Shown here piece after piece: positions 7,975-14,727 of a DNA stretch of 24,334 nucleotides. The notes under the pieces were generated by a model, which worked only from the letters and a program-made list of their open reading frames with translations, was not told the DNA's origin and ran no database searches. Origin of the DNA: CAZRHH01 sp964599885 (GTDB lineage Bacteria; Chloroflexota; Dehalococcoidia; DSTF01; JACRBR01); contig CAZRHH010000048.1 in the NCBI GenBank assembly GCA_964599885.1, forward strand, positions 1-24,334, in the 5' to 3' direction. The translations under genes and the position numbers were made by a program. How positions within the stretch are numbered: the first letter of the stretch is position 1; the number at the start of each line of letters is the position of its first letter.

Positions 7975-8011
7975 TCTCTCATCTGAACCGCGCTACGAGT
8001 TGGCACACGCG

Positions 8012-9034
8012 ATGGGACTTCCCCCGCCCCACGAGCGCAAGCTCGCCATGATGTTCCCCGGCCAGGGCTCGCAGCACGCGGGCATGGGACGGCGCGTCGC
8101 CGAGCGCTCCGCCGCGGCGCGCGACGTGTTCCGCCAGGCCGACGCTATCCTCGACTTCGATGTGACGCGCGTCGTGATGGACGGCTCCGAAAAGGACCTC
8201 GCCAGGACGGCGACGACGCAGCCGGCGATCATGGCCGTCAGCTGGGCCTACCTCGTCTACCTGCGCGAGCGTGCGGAGGAGATGGGGCGGCAGCTTCGGC
8301 CGTCGCACGTCTCCGGCCACAGCTTCGGGCAGTTCTCGGCGGCGGCGGCGGCTGATTCGCTGAGCTTCGCCGACGCGCTGAAGCTGGTGCGCGAACGCGG
8401 ACAGATCATGACGCGGTGGTCGAAGCAGCGCCCCGGCGGCATGGCGTCCGTCATCGGGCCGACGGACGAAGACGTGCGCGATGTTTGCGAGCGCGTCTCG
8501 CCGGACGGCGACGTCGGCGTCGCTGCGATCAACGCGCCGGGACAGACCGTCATCTCCGGCACGCTGGCAGCGCTGGCCCGCGCGATCGACTCCATCCGAG
8601 AGCGCGGTGCGCGCGTCGTGCAGTTGCCAATCTCGGTGCCGGGTCACTTCCCGAAGATGTCAGAGGCGCGCGAGGAGTTACGCCGCGTCATCGACAGTAT
8701 CGAGTTTCGCGATCCCAAGTCACCGGTGGTGTCGAGCCTAACGGGCAAAGTGTTGACGACGGCAGAAGAGGTGCGTCAGGAGCTGAGCGACCAGATGACG
8801 GGCGCGATCAACTGGATGCGCGCCTTTCTGGAAATGCGGCGCGCCGGCGCCACGTCGTTCTTTGAAATGGGGCCGGGCAACGTGCTGTCGAACCTCAGCA
8901 AGCGCGTCGACCGTGACGCGCAGATGATCGATATCTTCGACGAGTCGCAGTGGCACGACCTGATCCTCGAAGGACCACTGCTGACGGAACCCACGCCGCC
9001 CGATTCTTCGCCGAAAGCGATCGCGCGCTCTTGA
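8012..9034 (+). CDS. fabD: Malonyl-CoA:ACP acyltransferase (ACP S-malonyltransferase)
   Basis: FabD loads malonyl groups from CoA onto acyl carrier protein for fatty-acid elongation. It starts with the family motif MMFPGQGSQHAGMG, then has the nucleophile elbow GHSFG (usual GHSxG), the malonate-binding Arg in LVRERGQIM, the second catalytic residue His in the SVPGHFPKM segment and GPGNVL near the end. From the ATG at 8012 it is 340 residues, about 30 longer than the usual 310, mostly at the C-terminus. No clear Shine-Dalgarno precedes 8012; a TTG at 8000 or the ATG at 8048 are alternatives. FabF follows 23 bp later. No acyl-carrier-protein gene is next to it. Confidence 0.92.
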   Translation: MGLPPPHERKLAMMFPGQGSQHAGMGRRVAERSAAARDVFRQADAILDFDVTRVVMDGSEKDLARTATTQPAIMAVSWAYLVYLRERAEEMGRQLRPSHVSGHSFGQFSAAAAADSLSFADALKLVRERGQIMTRWSKQRPGGMASVIGPTDEDVRDVCERVSPDGDVGVAAINAPGQTVISGTLAALARAIDSIRERGARVVQLPISVPGHFPKMSEAREELRRVIDSIEFRDPKSPVVSSLTGKVLTTAEEVRQELSDQMTGAINWMRAFLEMRRAGATSFFEMGPGNVLSNLSKRVDRDAQMIDIFDESQWHDLILEGPLLTEPTPPDSSPKAIARS

Positions 9035-9057
9035 CCAACGGCGATACCCCGCGCTCG

Positions 9058-10302
9058 ATGCCAAACCGCCGCGTTGTCGTGACGGGCATGGGCACCGTCT
9101 GCCCGCTCGGCAACAACTGGCGCGACGCCTGGCAGGGCATGATCGACGGCCGCTCCGGCATCGGGCCGCTAACGCAGTTCGATGTGAGCCAGTTCGAAGT
9201 GCGGATCGGCGGCGAGGTCCGCGACTTCCGTCCCGAAGAGGCGATCCCGGTCAAGGAACTGCGCCGCATGGACCGCAACGCCCAGTACGCCGTCGTCTCC
9301 GCGCTCGAGGCGGTGGCCGAGTCGGGCCTCGTCATCAACGAAGACAACCGCGAAGACATCGGCGTCATCTTCGGTTCGGCGGGCGGCGGCTACGGCCTCC
9401 TGCTCGAGCAAAACGAGATCTTCCAGAAGAGCGGCTACAAGCGCGTCAGCCCGTTCCTGATCAGCAACATCTTGCCGGACGCGGCATCGGGCCACGTCGC
9501 CATCGCACTCGGCGCCGCCGGCCCAAACATGGCCGTCGCATCAGCGTGTTCGACCGGCTCCGGCGCGATCGGCGAGGCGTGGGAGACGATCCGGCGCGGC
9601 GATGCGGAAGCGATCATCAGCGGCGGCACGGACAACCCGCTGTTGCCGGTACTGCTCGCCGGCTTCCACGCGTTGCGCGCGCTGGCGAACGACGCCGAGC
9701 ATCCGGAGCGCGCGTGCAAGCCGTTCGACGCGCGTCGCGACGGCTTCGTTGTGGGGCAGGGTGCGGCGGCGCTGGTGCTCGAAAGCCTTGAACATGCTCA
9801 GGCACGCGGCGCCGAGATCTACGCCGAAGTGATCGGCTACGGCACGAGCGCGGACGCGTACGACATGGTGGCGTCGCTCGAGACCGGCCGCGGCTCCGCC
9901 GTCGCGATGACGCGCGCGCTGAAGAAGGCCGGCATCGACGCGTCCGACGTGGACTACATCAACCCGCACGGCACGGGCACGCCGCTGAACGATCGCGCGG
10001 AGACGGCGGCGATCAAGCTGGCGTTCGGCGAACACGCGTACCGTCTCGCGATCAGTTCGACGAAGTCGATGCACGGCCATCTCATGGGTGGCGCCGGTGC
10101 GCTGGAAGCGATCGCATCGGTGCAGACGATCCGCACGGGCATCATCCCGCCGACGATCAACTACGAAGTGCCGGATCCGGACTGCGATCTGGATTACGTG
10201 CCGAACGATGCGCGGCAGTCGGATGTGCGCGTCGCGCTCTCGAACTCCGTTGGGCTGGGCGGGCACAATGCTTGCGTGATCTTTCGCCGCTACGAGGGCT
10301 GA
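9058..10302 (+). CDS. fabF: Beta-ketoacyl-ACP synthase II
   Basis: FabF condenses malonyl-ACP with acyl-ACP in the elongation cycle of fatty-acid synthesis. The protein from ATG 9058 is 414 residues, the standard size. The Cys-His-His catalytic triad is intact: C164 (ASACSTGSG), H304 (NPHGTGTPLND) and H341 (KSMHGHLMG), with K336. The C-terminal gating loop, usually NSFGFGGTN, reads NSVGLGGHN (396-404), so both gating Phe residues are replaced. Upstream in-frame ATG codons inside fabD give no homologous sequence, and the MPNRRVVVTGMG start matches the family N-terminus. Partner of fabD in a two-gene unit. Confidence 0.95.
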   Translation: MPNRRVVVTGMGTVCPLGNNWRDAWQGMIDGRSGIGPLTQFDVSQFEVRIGGEVRDFRPEEAIPVKELRRMDRNAQYAVVSALEAVAESGLVINEDNREDIGVIFGSAGGGYGLLLEQNEIFQKSGYKRVSPFLISNILPDAASGHVAIALGAAGPNMAVASACSTGSGAIGEAWETIRRGDAEAIISGGTDNPLLPVLLAGFHALRALANDAEHPERACKPFDARRDGFVVGQGAAALVLESLEHAQARGAEIYAEVIGYGTSADAYDMVASLETGRGSAVAMTRALKKAGIDASDVDYINPHGTGTPLNDRAETAAIKLAFGEHAYRLAISSTKSMHGHLMGGAGALEAIASVQTIRTGIIPPTINYEVPDPDCDLDYVPNDARQSDVRVALSNSVGLGGHNACVIFRRYEG

Positions 10303-10322
10303 TTCCGGGCGTCGGGCTTCAT

Positions 10323-10346
10323 CACAGAGGCACAGAGGCACAGAAG
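10323..10346. repeat. Octanucleotide tandem repeat (CACAGAGG-type)
   Basis: Three consecutive 8-nt units: CACAGAGG twice, then CACAGAAG. The same unit, or its one-base variant CGCAGAGG, recurs upstream of tRNA-Ser at 14411-14444 and 14463-14470, so it is a dispersed intergenic element and not a one-off. 20 bp after the fabF stop. Confidence 0.75.
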
Positions 10347-10378
10347 TTTTCTGGGCGATTCGACGTTCGGCGGCGGAT

Positions 10379-10415
10379 CGTCCGGGGCCCGGCAAGCGGG
10401 GCCCCCAACCAGTTG
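10379..10415. repeat. Palindromic intergenic repeat, copy A
   Basis: Contains a 7-bp stem, GGGGCCC (10384-10390) and GGGCCCC (10399-10405), around a GGCAAGCG loop. Flanks and core match copy C at 10533-10568 over about 36 nt, with a few substitutions and a one-base length difference. With copies B and C it forms a cluster of three in one intergenic region, as seen for REP-like elements. It may also help end fabF transcription. Confidence 0.7.
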
Positions 10416-10472
10416 TGGCGGCGCGCCGGTTGGCGAGTGTGTGCGGAGATGATCCGTGACGCGACGTGCCAC

Positions 10473-10490
10473 GGCACAGCAAGCTGTGCC
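10473..10490. repeat. Palindromic intergenic repeat, copy B
   Basis: A perfect 8-bp inverted repeat, GGCACAGC / GCTGTGCC, separated by AA (or 7 bp with a CAAG loop). The central GCAAGC is shared with copies A and C while the stem sequence differs but stays fully paired, which points to conserved structure. Lies between convergent fabF and the methyltransferase gene. Confidence 0.7.
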
Positions 10491-10532
10491 GCCACGATCC
10501 CGCGCGCGTGCCAGCGGGACGGGCGTTCCGTT

Positions 10533-10568
10533 CGTCCGGGCACGGCAAGCGGGGCCCCTACCAATTGT
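10533..10568. repeat. Palindromic intergenic repeat, copy C (mismatched arms)
   Basis: A near copy of 10379-10415. Its left arm reads GGGCAC and its right arm GGGGCCCC, so the arms no longer pair fully: it looks like a left half of one variant joined to the right half of copy A. It ends 15 bp before the stop codon of the convergent methyltransferase gene. Confidence 0.65.
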
Positions 10569-10582
10569 CTAGACTCGACGCG

Positions 10583-12172
10583 CTAGGTTGTCGGCGTGCG
10601 GCCCTGTTGCACCTCGGGGAGATGTTCTTCCTGATAGTGGTGCGCGCTGACCATCAGCAGGTAGATGCCGCAGGGGACGGTGCCGCCGAGATCGGGCCAG
10701 TAGAACGGCGACGTGCGCGTGAGCGACGCCAACGGCGTGCGCTCGATTGCTGTGATCATCCGCTCGAACGTGTTCGCTGACTCGTCGAGAACGTCGGCCC
10801 ACGGGCGTTCGCGCGCCTCCGCCATGCGCGCTGCGTTGAACGCTTCGATCGAGGCGTAGCGGCTGATCCCGATCGGATACCCCGCGAGTGACATGATCGC
10901 CGGTTCGCTGCGTCCGAAGATGATCTCCTCCATCGCGGAGGCTGTCCAGCGCTCCCAGCCGGTGATGTGCCCAACGATCTCCTTCATCGTGCGGCCATCG
11001 GGCGTCCACGGCGTCGATGCCTGCTCGCCGGTCAGATCTTGCACATCGCGCATCATCGCAAAGCGGGAAGAGCGCATGATTTCGACGAGACGACGCTGCT
11101 GCTCGTCGCCGTCGAGCGCCAGCGCGGCGCGCAGCTCATCGCGGAGTGTCAGCGGCGGCGCGCCGGGCTCTCGTGCCGGCGCTTCGGGTGGATCGATCGC
11201 GAACGGCGCCGGTATGGCGCGGACTTCTACAGTCGCGCGATCGTCTTCCGGCTCCGGTGGCGCTTCGGGTGGCGAGGTCGTCGCCGTATGTGCGGCTGTG
11301 GCGAGCGCTTCGGCGTACGCCGGTTCGCGCTCGGCGTCGTCTGCCGCCACTTCATCCGGCATATGCTCGGGCGCGCCGAACTCATGCGGCGTGTCGTCGG
11401 TGAGCATGACAGGGGGCTGCGGCAACGCGCCGTTGCTGCGCGAGGCGCCGAGTGGTTTGCGGCTATATACGACGATGCTCTTCGGCAAGATCCGGTTGCC
11501 GATGTCGTCCAGCGCGGTGACGATCCTCGATCGTCGCGCGCGTTGCGAATCGAGCGCCTTGCGGAAGACGCGTGTGATCGGGCCCTGCTCGCCCCAGTCG
11601 CTCCAGAACGCGATGTGCGACATCCAGTACAGCGTTTCCAGCGAATGGCGGTAGCGCACCGCGTACGGACCGAGGCCGGCGTCACGCAGCAATGCGACGA
11701 TCTGCGGACGCTTATAGATGCGGACGTGGCCGCCGGCGTGCGTGCGGTAGTTCTCGGAGAGCTTCCAGAAGACGTTCTCCGAATGTTCGTCCGGCACGCT
11801 GATGGCGAGAATGCCGCCCGGCTTCAGCACGCGCACGAGTTCACGCGCCAGCACCGCGTCGTCGTCGACGTGTTCGAGCGTCTCGGTGCAGATGACGCGG
11901 TCGAAGGCGCCATCGACGAACGGCAGGCGCTCGCCCGCCGTCTGCAGCCAGTGGACGCGCGCGTTGACGTCGCCGTCGCGGCGCATGATCTCGAGCAGAA
12001 AGCGGCCGATGCGGAGATCGTGGCGCGAGATATCGGCGCCGATCACGTTGCTGGGTGTCTTCGCGAGTTCGAGTACGTGGCGGCCGGTGCCGCAGCCGAG
12101 ATCGATCACACGATCGGTCGCGCTGATCTCGAGTAACGCCGGGTCGATCGACTGGAAGCGGTCGAGCGCCAT
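10583..12172 (-). CDS. SAM-dependent methyltransferase fused to a DinB-like domain
   Basis: A 529-residue two-domain protein. Residues 1-240 are a class I SAM methyltransferase: motif I VIDLGCGTG (22-30), an acidic residue in ADIS after strand 2, and ETLEHVDDD then LKPGG typical of the Methyltransf_11 family. Residues about 240-340 are a low-complexity Pro/Glu/Ala linker. Residues about 355-523 resemble the DinB/DfsB four-helix superfamily, with candidate metal ligands H402 (GHITGWERW) and the HHYQEEH cluster (511-517). Start ATG 12172 has GGAGGG upstream and sits 4 nt after the preceding methyltransferase stop. The first 230 residues are a paralogue of that neighbour (same motif position, same GGHVRxYK segment). 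Substrate unknown. Confidence 0.8.
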   Translation of the reverse strand: MALDRFQSIDPALLEISATDRVIDLGCGTGRHVLELAKTPSNVIGADISRHDLRIGRFLLEIMRRDGDVNARVHWLQTAGERLPFVDGAFDRVICTETLEHVDDDAVLARELVRVLKPGGILAISVPDEHSENVFWKLSENYRTHAGGHVRIYKRPQIVALLRDAGLGPYAVRYRHSLETLYWMSHIAFWSDWGEQGPITRVFRKALDSQRARRSRIVTALDDIGNRILPKSIVVYSRKPLGASRSNGALPQPPVMLTDDTPHEFGAPEHMPDEVAADDAEREPAYAEALATAAHTATTSPPEAPPEPEDDRATVEVRAIPAPFAIDPPEAPAREPGAPPLTLRDELRAALALDGDEQQRRLVEIMRSSRFAMMRDVQDLTGEQASTPWTPDGRTMKEIVGHITGWERWTASAMEEIIFGRSEPAIMSLAGYPIGISRYASIEAFNAARMAEARERPWADVLDESANTFERMITAIERTPLASLTRTSPFYWPDLGGTVPCGIYLLMVSAHHYQEEHLPEVQQGRTPTT

Positions 12173-12176
12173 GCGG

Positions 12177-13007
12177 CTATCCCTCCGCCGGCTGCGCCGA
12201 GCTGGAGTACGCCGATGCCGATCCGGTCGTGCTTGTCGCCGCTGCGTAGGCGCCGTCCGATGCGCCGTTCGATGATCGTGGGGGCTGGGTGCGCTTGCGG
12301 CCGTACAGGATCATGTCCTTGCCGATCACCAGATTCGCGGTTGCTTCCGTGTATTCGAGCAGCTTCATGCGGCGGTTGTGGTACCAGTTGATGAAGCGGA
12401 AGAACGTGCGCACCGGCAGAAAGTTCTCGTTGTCCGTACCGAACAGGCAGCGCATGAACCAGTACATCGCCTGGAACGCGTGACGGTTGCGCTGAAAATG
12501 GACGTCCATGCCCGTCTCTTCGAGGATCTTCCACATCTGGCCGGGCTTATACCGCCGCACGTGACCGCCCGGCGTGTGCCAGTAGCCCCAGCTCAGCGTC
12601 CAGAAGACGGTTTCTGGCCAATAGTTCGGCACGCTCACCGCCATCGGTGCGCCGTGCTTCGTCACTCGCACCAGCTCGCTGATGCCGCGGCGGTCGTCCG
12701 GGATGTGCTCAAAGACTTCGGTGCAGAGCGACTTGTCGAAGGCGCCATCCTTGAACGGCAGGTTCTGCGCATCGCCGAGGATGAAGTCGGCGCGGCCTTT
12801 CGCTTCGCCTTTGCGCTTCAGATCGTCGTACATGAATTTCGCCGCGCGCAGATCGTCGAGCGAGAAGTCGAGGCCGACGACGCGCACCGGGAAGCGTGCC
12901 GCTTCGAGCGTGTGGCGGCCGTTGCCGCAGCCGAGATCCAGCACGCGCTCGCCGTCGCCGATGTGGAAGTGCCGGCGGAAATCGACGTTGACGATGTTAT
13001 CCGGCAT
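12177..13007 (-). CDS. SAM-dependent methyltransferase, paralogue of the next gene
   Basis: A 276-residue class I methyltransferase with motif I VLDLGCGNG (22-30), GLDFS after strand 2 and TEVFEHIPDD. The shared GGHVRxYK segment (TPGGHVRRYK here) and the conserved spacing show that it arose by tandem duplication with the downstream gene; this copy lacks the C-terminal fusion domain and instead ends in a Ser/Ala/Thr-rich tail of about 35 residues. It begins 19 nt after the glycosyltransferase stop, so the three genes are probably one transcript. The substrate may be a sugar, lipid or polyprenol product of the adjacent glycosyltransferase; this is inference from position only. Confidence 0.85.
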   Translation of the reverse strand: MPDNIVNVDFRRHFHIGDGERVLDLGCGNGRHTLEAARFPVRVVGLDFSLDDLRAAKFMYDDLKRKGEAKGRADFILGDAQNLPFKDGAFDKSLCTEVFEHIPDDRRGISELVRVTKHGAPMAVSVPNYWPETVFWTLSWGYWHTPGGHVRRYKPGQMWKILEETGMDVHFQRNRHAFQAMYWFMRCLFGTDNENFLPVRTFFRFINWYHNRRMKLLEYTEATANLVIGKDMILYGRKRTQPPRSSNGASDGAYAAATSTTGSASAYSSSAQPAEG

Positions 13008-13026
13008 GTTGGTGCGTTCCTGGCAC

Positions 13027-14355
13027 TTACGACGACTGGTGTCTGGTGTTTGGTGTCTGGTTGGCGGGTTCGGCTACGCCCGTCCAGGCGAACGTGCGAC
13101 GCTTTGGCGGAACCAGTTCTTCGTAGACGGCGACGGTCTCTTCGGCGGCCTTGCGCCAGTTGAACGTTTCGAGGATGCGCTTGCGGCCACCTTCACCCAG
13201 ACGCTGCCTCAGCGCGGGATCATTCCACATCATCCTGATGGCATCTGCAAGCGCCCGCGGACTGCGCGGCGGCACGAGCCAGCCGCTGCGGTCGTGCTCG
13301 ACGATCTCTTCGTATGCGCCGATGCGCGTGCCGACCACGGGCGCGCCGCACGACATCGCCTCGGCCAGCGGTAGCCCGAAACCCTCGTGAACCGATGACG
13401 TGACAAACAGCTTCGCTTCGTTGTAGTGGCGGACGAGTTCGGGCGTCGGCACGCGACCCGTGAACTCGACGCGAGAATGAAGCCCAAACTCGTCGACGAG
13501 GCGAGGCGCCACCTTGAGGAGCCACTTCTCGTTGTCGACGAACGTCACATGAAAGTCGATCTCGTCCTTCAGGATGTTCAGCGCCTCGAGGAAGTAGCGC
13601 GTGCCCTTGTTTCGGTCTTCCGAGTTGCCGACGTAGAGCAGTTTGTTGGGCTGCCGTTCGACGCCGGGGAGCGGGCGGAAGATATCGGTATCGATGCCGT
13701 TGTAGACGGTGCGGATCTTCTCGCGCGGCAGGTCGAACGCCGCTTCCACATCAATCCGCGATGTCTCGGAGACGACGATCACGCGGTCCAGCCGTTTCGC
13801 GACGACTTCTTGCATTGTCCACGGTGACCAGAGAATACGCCGCGCCCGCTCGTAGACAGTGCGGGACTGGCGCAGCGCGTTCTTCAGGTCGTACGAGAGC
13901 GGGTGATGGATCGTCGCGACGAGCGGGAAGCCAGACTGATGCATCGCCCAGACACCGTAGCTGAGCGTCTGGTTATCGTGGACGATATCGAACCGTTGCT
14001 CCCGCGATAGCTCGCGCAGTTTCAGGTAGGCTCGCACGCTGAAGTTGGCCAGCAGCGACGAAAGCGCGATGCGCGTCGAATAGAACTCATAGAAGTTCCA
14101 CGGATGGAAGTGCGCCAGCGGGTGGCGCTTGAAGACGAAGTCTTGCTTGTAGTGATGGTACGTCCAGTAGCTGTAGTCCTCGATGTGATGCGCGGTCACG
14201 CCCTCGGCGAGCGTCGGGTACGGCGGCCCGGCGATGACGTGGACATCGTGCCCCATCCGTGCCAGTTCGCGTGTGAGGTAGTAGAGGTAGACGCCCTGGC
14301 CGCCGGAGTACATGTTGCCCTGGTACATGAGGAAGCAGATTTTCATCGTGGGCAT
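13027..14355 (-). CDS. GT-B glycosyltransferase, GT4-like
   Basis: A 442-residue retaining GT-B glycosyltransferase. The N-terminal half starts with MKICFLMYQGNMYSGGQGVYL, including the Gly-rich acceptor-side loop; the C-terminal half has the donor-binding EX7E motif (E324 to E332 in EGFGLPLAEA) followed by CGAPVVGT. No membrane segment, so it acts in the cytoplasm or at the membrane face. It would transfer a nucleotide-activated sugar to an unknown acceptor. ATG 14355 and ATG 14346 are both possible starts and neither has a good Shine-Dalgarno. The last 12 residues (431-442) are coded by a 7-nt tandem repeat and probably are not part of the fold. First gene of the three-gene run. Confidence 0.9.
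   Translation of the reverse strand: MPTMKICFLMYQGNMYSGGQGVYLYYLTRELARMGHDVHVIAGPPYPTLAEGVTAHHIEDYSYWTYHHYKQDFVFKRHPLAHFHPWNFYEFYSTRIALSSLLANFSVRAYLKLRELSREQRFDIVHDNQTLSYGVWAMHQSGFPLVATIHHPLSYDLKNALRQSRTVYERARRILWSPWTMQEVVAKRLDRVIVVSETSRIDVEAAFDLPREKIRTVYNGIDTDIFRPLPGVERQPNKLLYVGNSEDRNKGTRYFLEALNILKDEIDFHVTFVDNEKWLLKVAPRLVDEFGLHSRVEFTGRVPTPELVRHYNEAKLFVTSSVHEGFGLPLAEAMSCGAPVVGTRIGAYEEIVEHDRSGWLVPPRSPRALADAIRMMWNDPALRQRLGEGGRKRILETFNWRKAAEETVAVYEELVPPKRRTFAWTGVAEPANQTPNTRHQSS
13036..13063. repeat. Heptanucleotide tandem repeat at the 3' end of the glycosyltransferase gene
   Basis: Four 7-nt units on the plus strand (CTGGTGT, CTGGTGT, TTGGTGT, CTGGTTG). Because 7 is not a multiple of 3 the units are read in shifting frames and give the protein tail NQTPNTRHQ. 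Same period as the arrays near tRNA-Ser but a different sequence. Confidence 0.75.
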
Positions 14356-14375
14356 CGTAGCCGGACTGGTTGGAA

Positions 14376-14403
14376 GCGGGAAGCGGGACGCGGGAGGCGG
14401 GAC
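14376..14403. repeat. Heptanucleotide array with four GGG runs (G-quadruplex-type)
   Basis: Four 7-nt units on the plus strand (GCGGGAA, GCGGGAC, GCGGGAG, GCGGGAC). The GGG runs at 14378, 14385, 14392 and 14399 are separated by 4-nt loops and so fit the G3N1-7 quadruplex pattern. Located between the glycosyltransferase start and tRNA-Ser. A close relative lies on the other side of the tRNA. Confidence 0.8.
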
Positions 14404-14410
14404 GGTTCAA

Positions 14411-14444
14411 CGCAGAGACGCAGAGGATGCGGAGATCGCAGAGG
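14411..14444. repeat. CGCAGAGG-type octanucleotide repeats
   Basis: Four degenerate 8-nt units (CGCAGAGA, CGCAGAGG, a 2-nt insert, GCGGAGAT, CGCAGAGG), with one more CACAGAGG at 14463-14470. They match the array after fabF at 10323-10346. Confidence 0.7.
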
Positions 14445-14523
14445 ATCCCCATTGTTCGGAAGCACAGAGGCGCACACACGCACCCAGATTGTTTGGGGAG
14501 GCGGAAAGCACGATCAGTGGCTA

Positions 14524-14529
14524 TACAAT
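14524..14529 (+). promoter_or_regulatory. Candidate -10 of tRNA-Ser
   Basis: TACAAT (part of CTATACAATGG) ends 10 nt before the mature 5' end of tRNA-Ser, so transcription would begin close to the tRNA. The -35 region is not clear; TTGGGG at 14493 is too far away. Confidence 0.45.
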
Positions 14530-14539
14530 GGTGCCGCGC

Positions 14540-14627
14540 GGAGGGGTGTCCGAGTGGTTGAAGGAGACCGTCTTGAAAACGGTTGTGGGGAGACTCACCG
14601 TGGGTTCGAATCCCACCCCCTCCGCCA
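14540..14627 (+). tRNA. tRNA-Ser (anticodon UGA)
   Basis: An 88-nt class II tRNA with encoded CCA. Acceptor GGAGGGG pairs with CCCCTCC, discriminator G. D arm carries GAGTGGTTGAAGG, the anticodon arm is ACCGT-CTTGAAA-ACGGT (anticodon TGA), a long variable arm follows (TGTGGGGAGACTCACC), and the T arm contains GTTCGAATC. Discriminator G and the long variable arm are serine identity features. Reads UCA and, by wobble, other UCN codons. No T-rich terminator is visible downstream. Confidence 0.97.
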
Positions 14628-14636
14628 CTTGTTGGA

Positions 14637-14664
14637 TGGGGAGGCGGGAAGCGGGAGGCGGGAT
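14637..14664. repeat. Heptanucleotide array with four GGG runs, downstream of tRNA-Ser
   Basis: Four 7-nt units (TGGGGAG, GCGGGAA, GCGGGAG, GCGGGAT) on the plus strand, begins 9 nt after the CCA end. Again fits the G3N1-7 quadruplex pattern. The core is nearly the same as at 14376-14403, so the tRNA gene is bracketed by two copies in direct orientation. Confidence 0.8.
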
Positions 14665-14670
14665 CCGCAT

Positions 14671-14705
14671 AGAAAAGAGAACCGAGAGCAGAGAACAGAA
14701 AACCG
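14671..14705. repeat. Purine-rich heptanucleotide array
   Basis: Five 7-nt units, among them AGAACCG, AGAGCAG and AGAACAG, directly after the GCGGGA-type array and before the ribosome-binding site of the DUF1801 gene. A third repeat sequence with the same 7-nt period in this neighbourhood. Confidence 0.65.
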
Positions 14706-14727
14706 CACAACGGAGCGGAGAGACGGT

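Noticed and set aside
10967..12136. 389-codon open frame on the plus strand
   Set aside because: Opposite the methyltransferase-DinB gene, which has clear SAM motifs; shadow.
14540..14664. tRNA-Ser as an integration site (att) of a mobile element
   Set aside because: No integrase gene in the window and no repeat of the tRNA 3' end; the flanking repeats are short tandem arrays, not att copies.
14376..14705. CRISPR array
   Set aside because: Repeat units are 7-8 nt and directly tandem with no spacers, and there are no cas genes nearby.
14104..14727. N-terminal extension of the DUF1801 frame
   Set aside because: Would read antisense through the glycosyltransferase start and through tRNA-Ser and repeats; TTG 14728 with its own ribosome-binding site is the real start.
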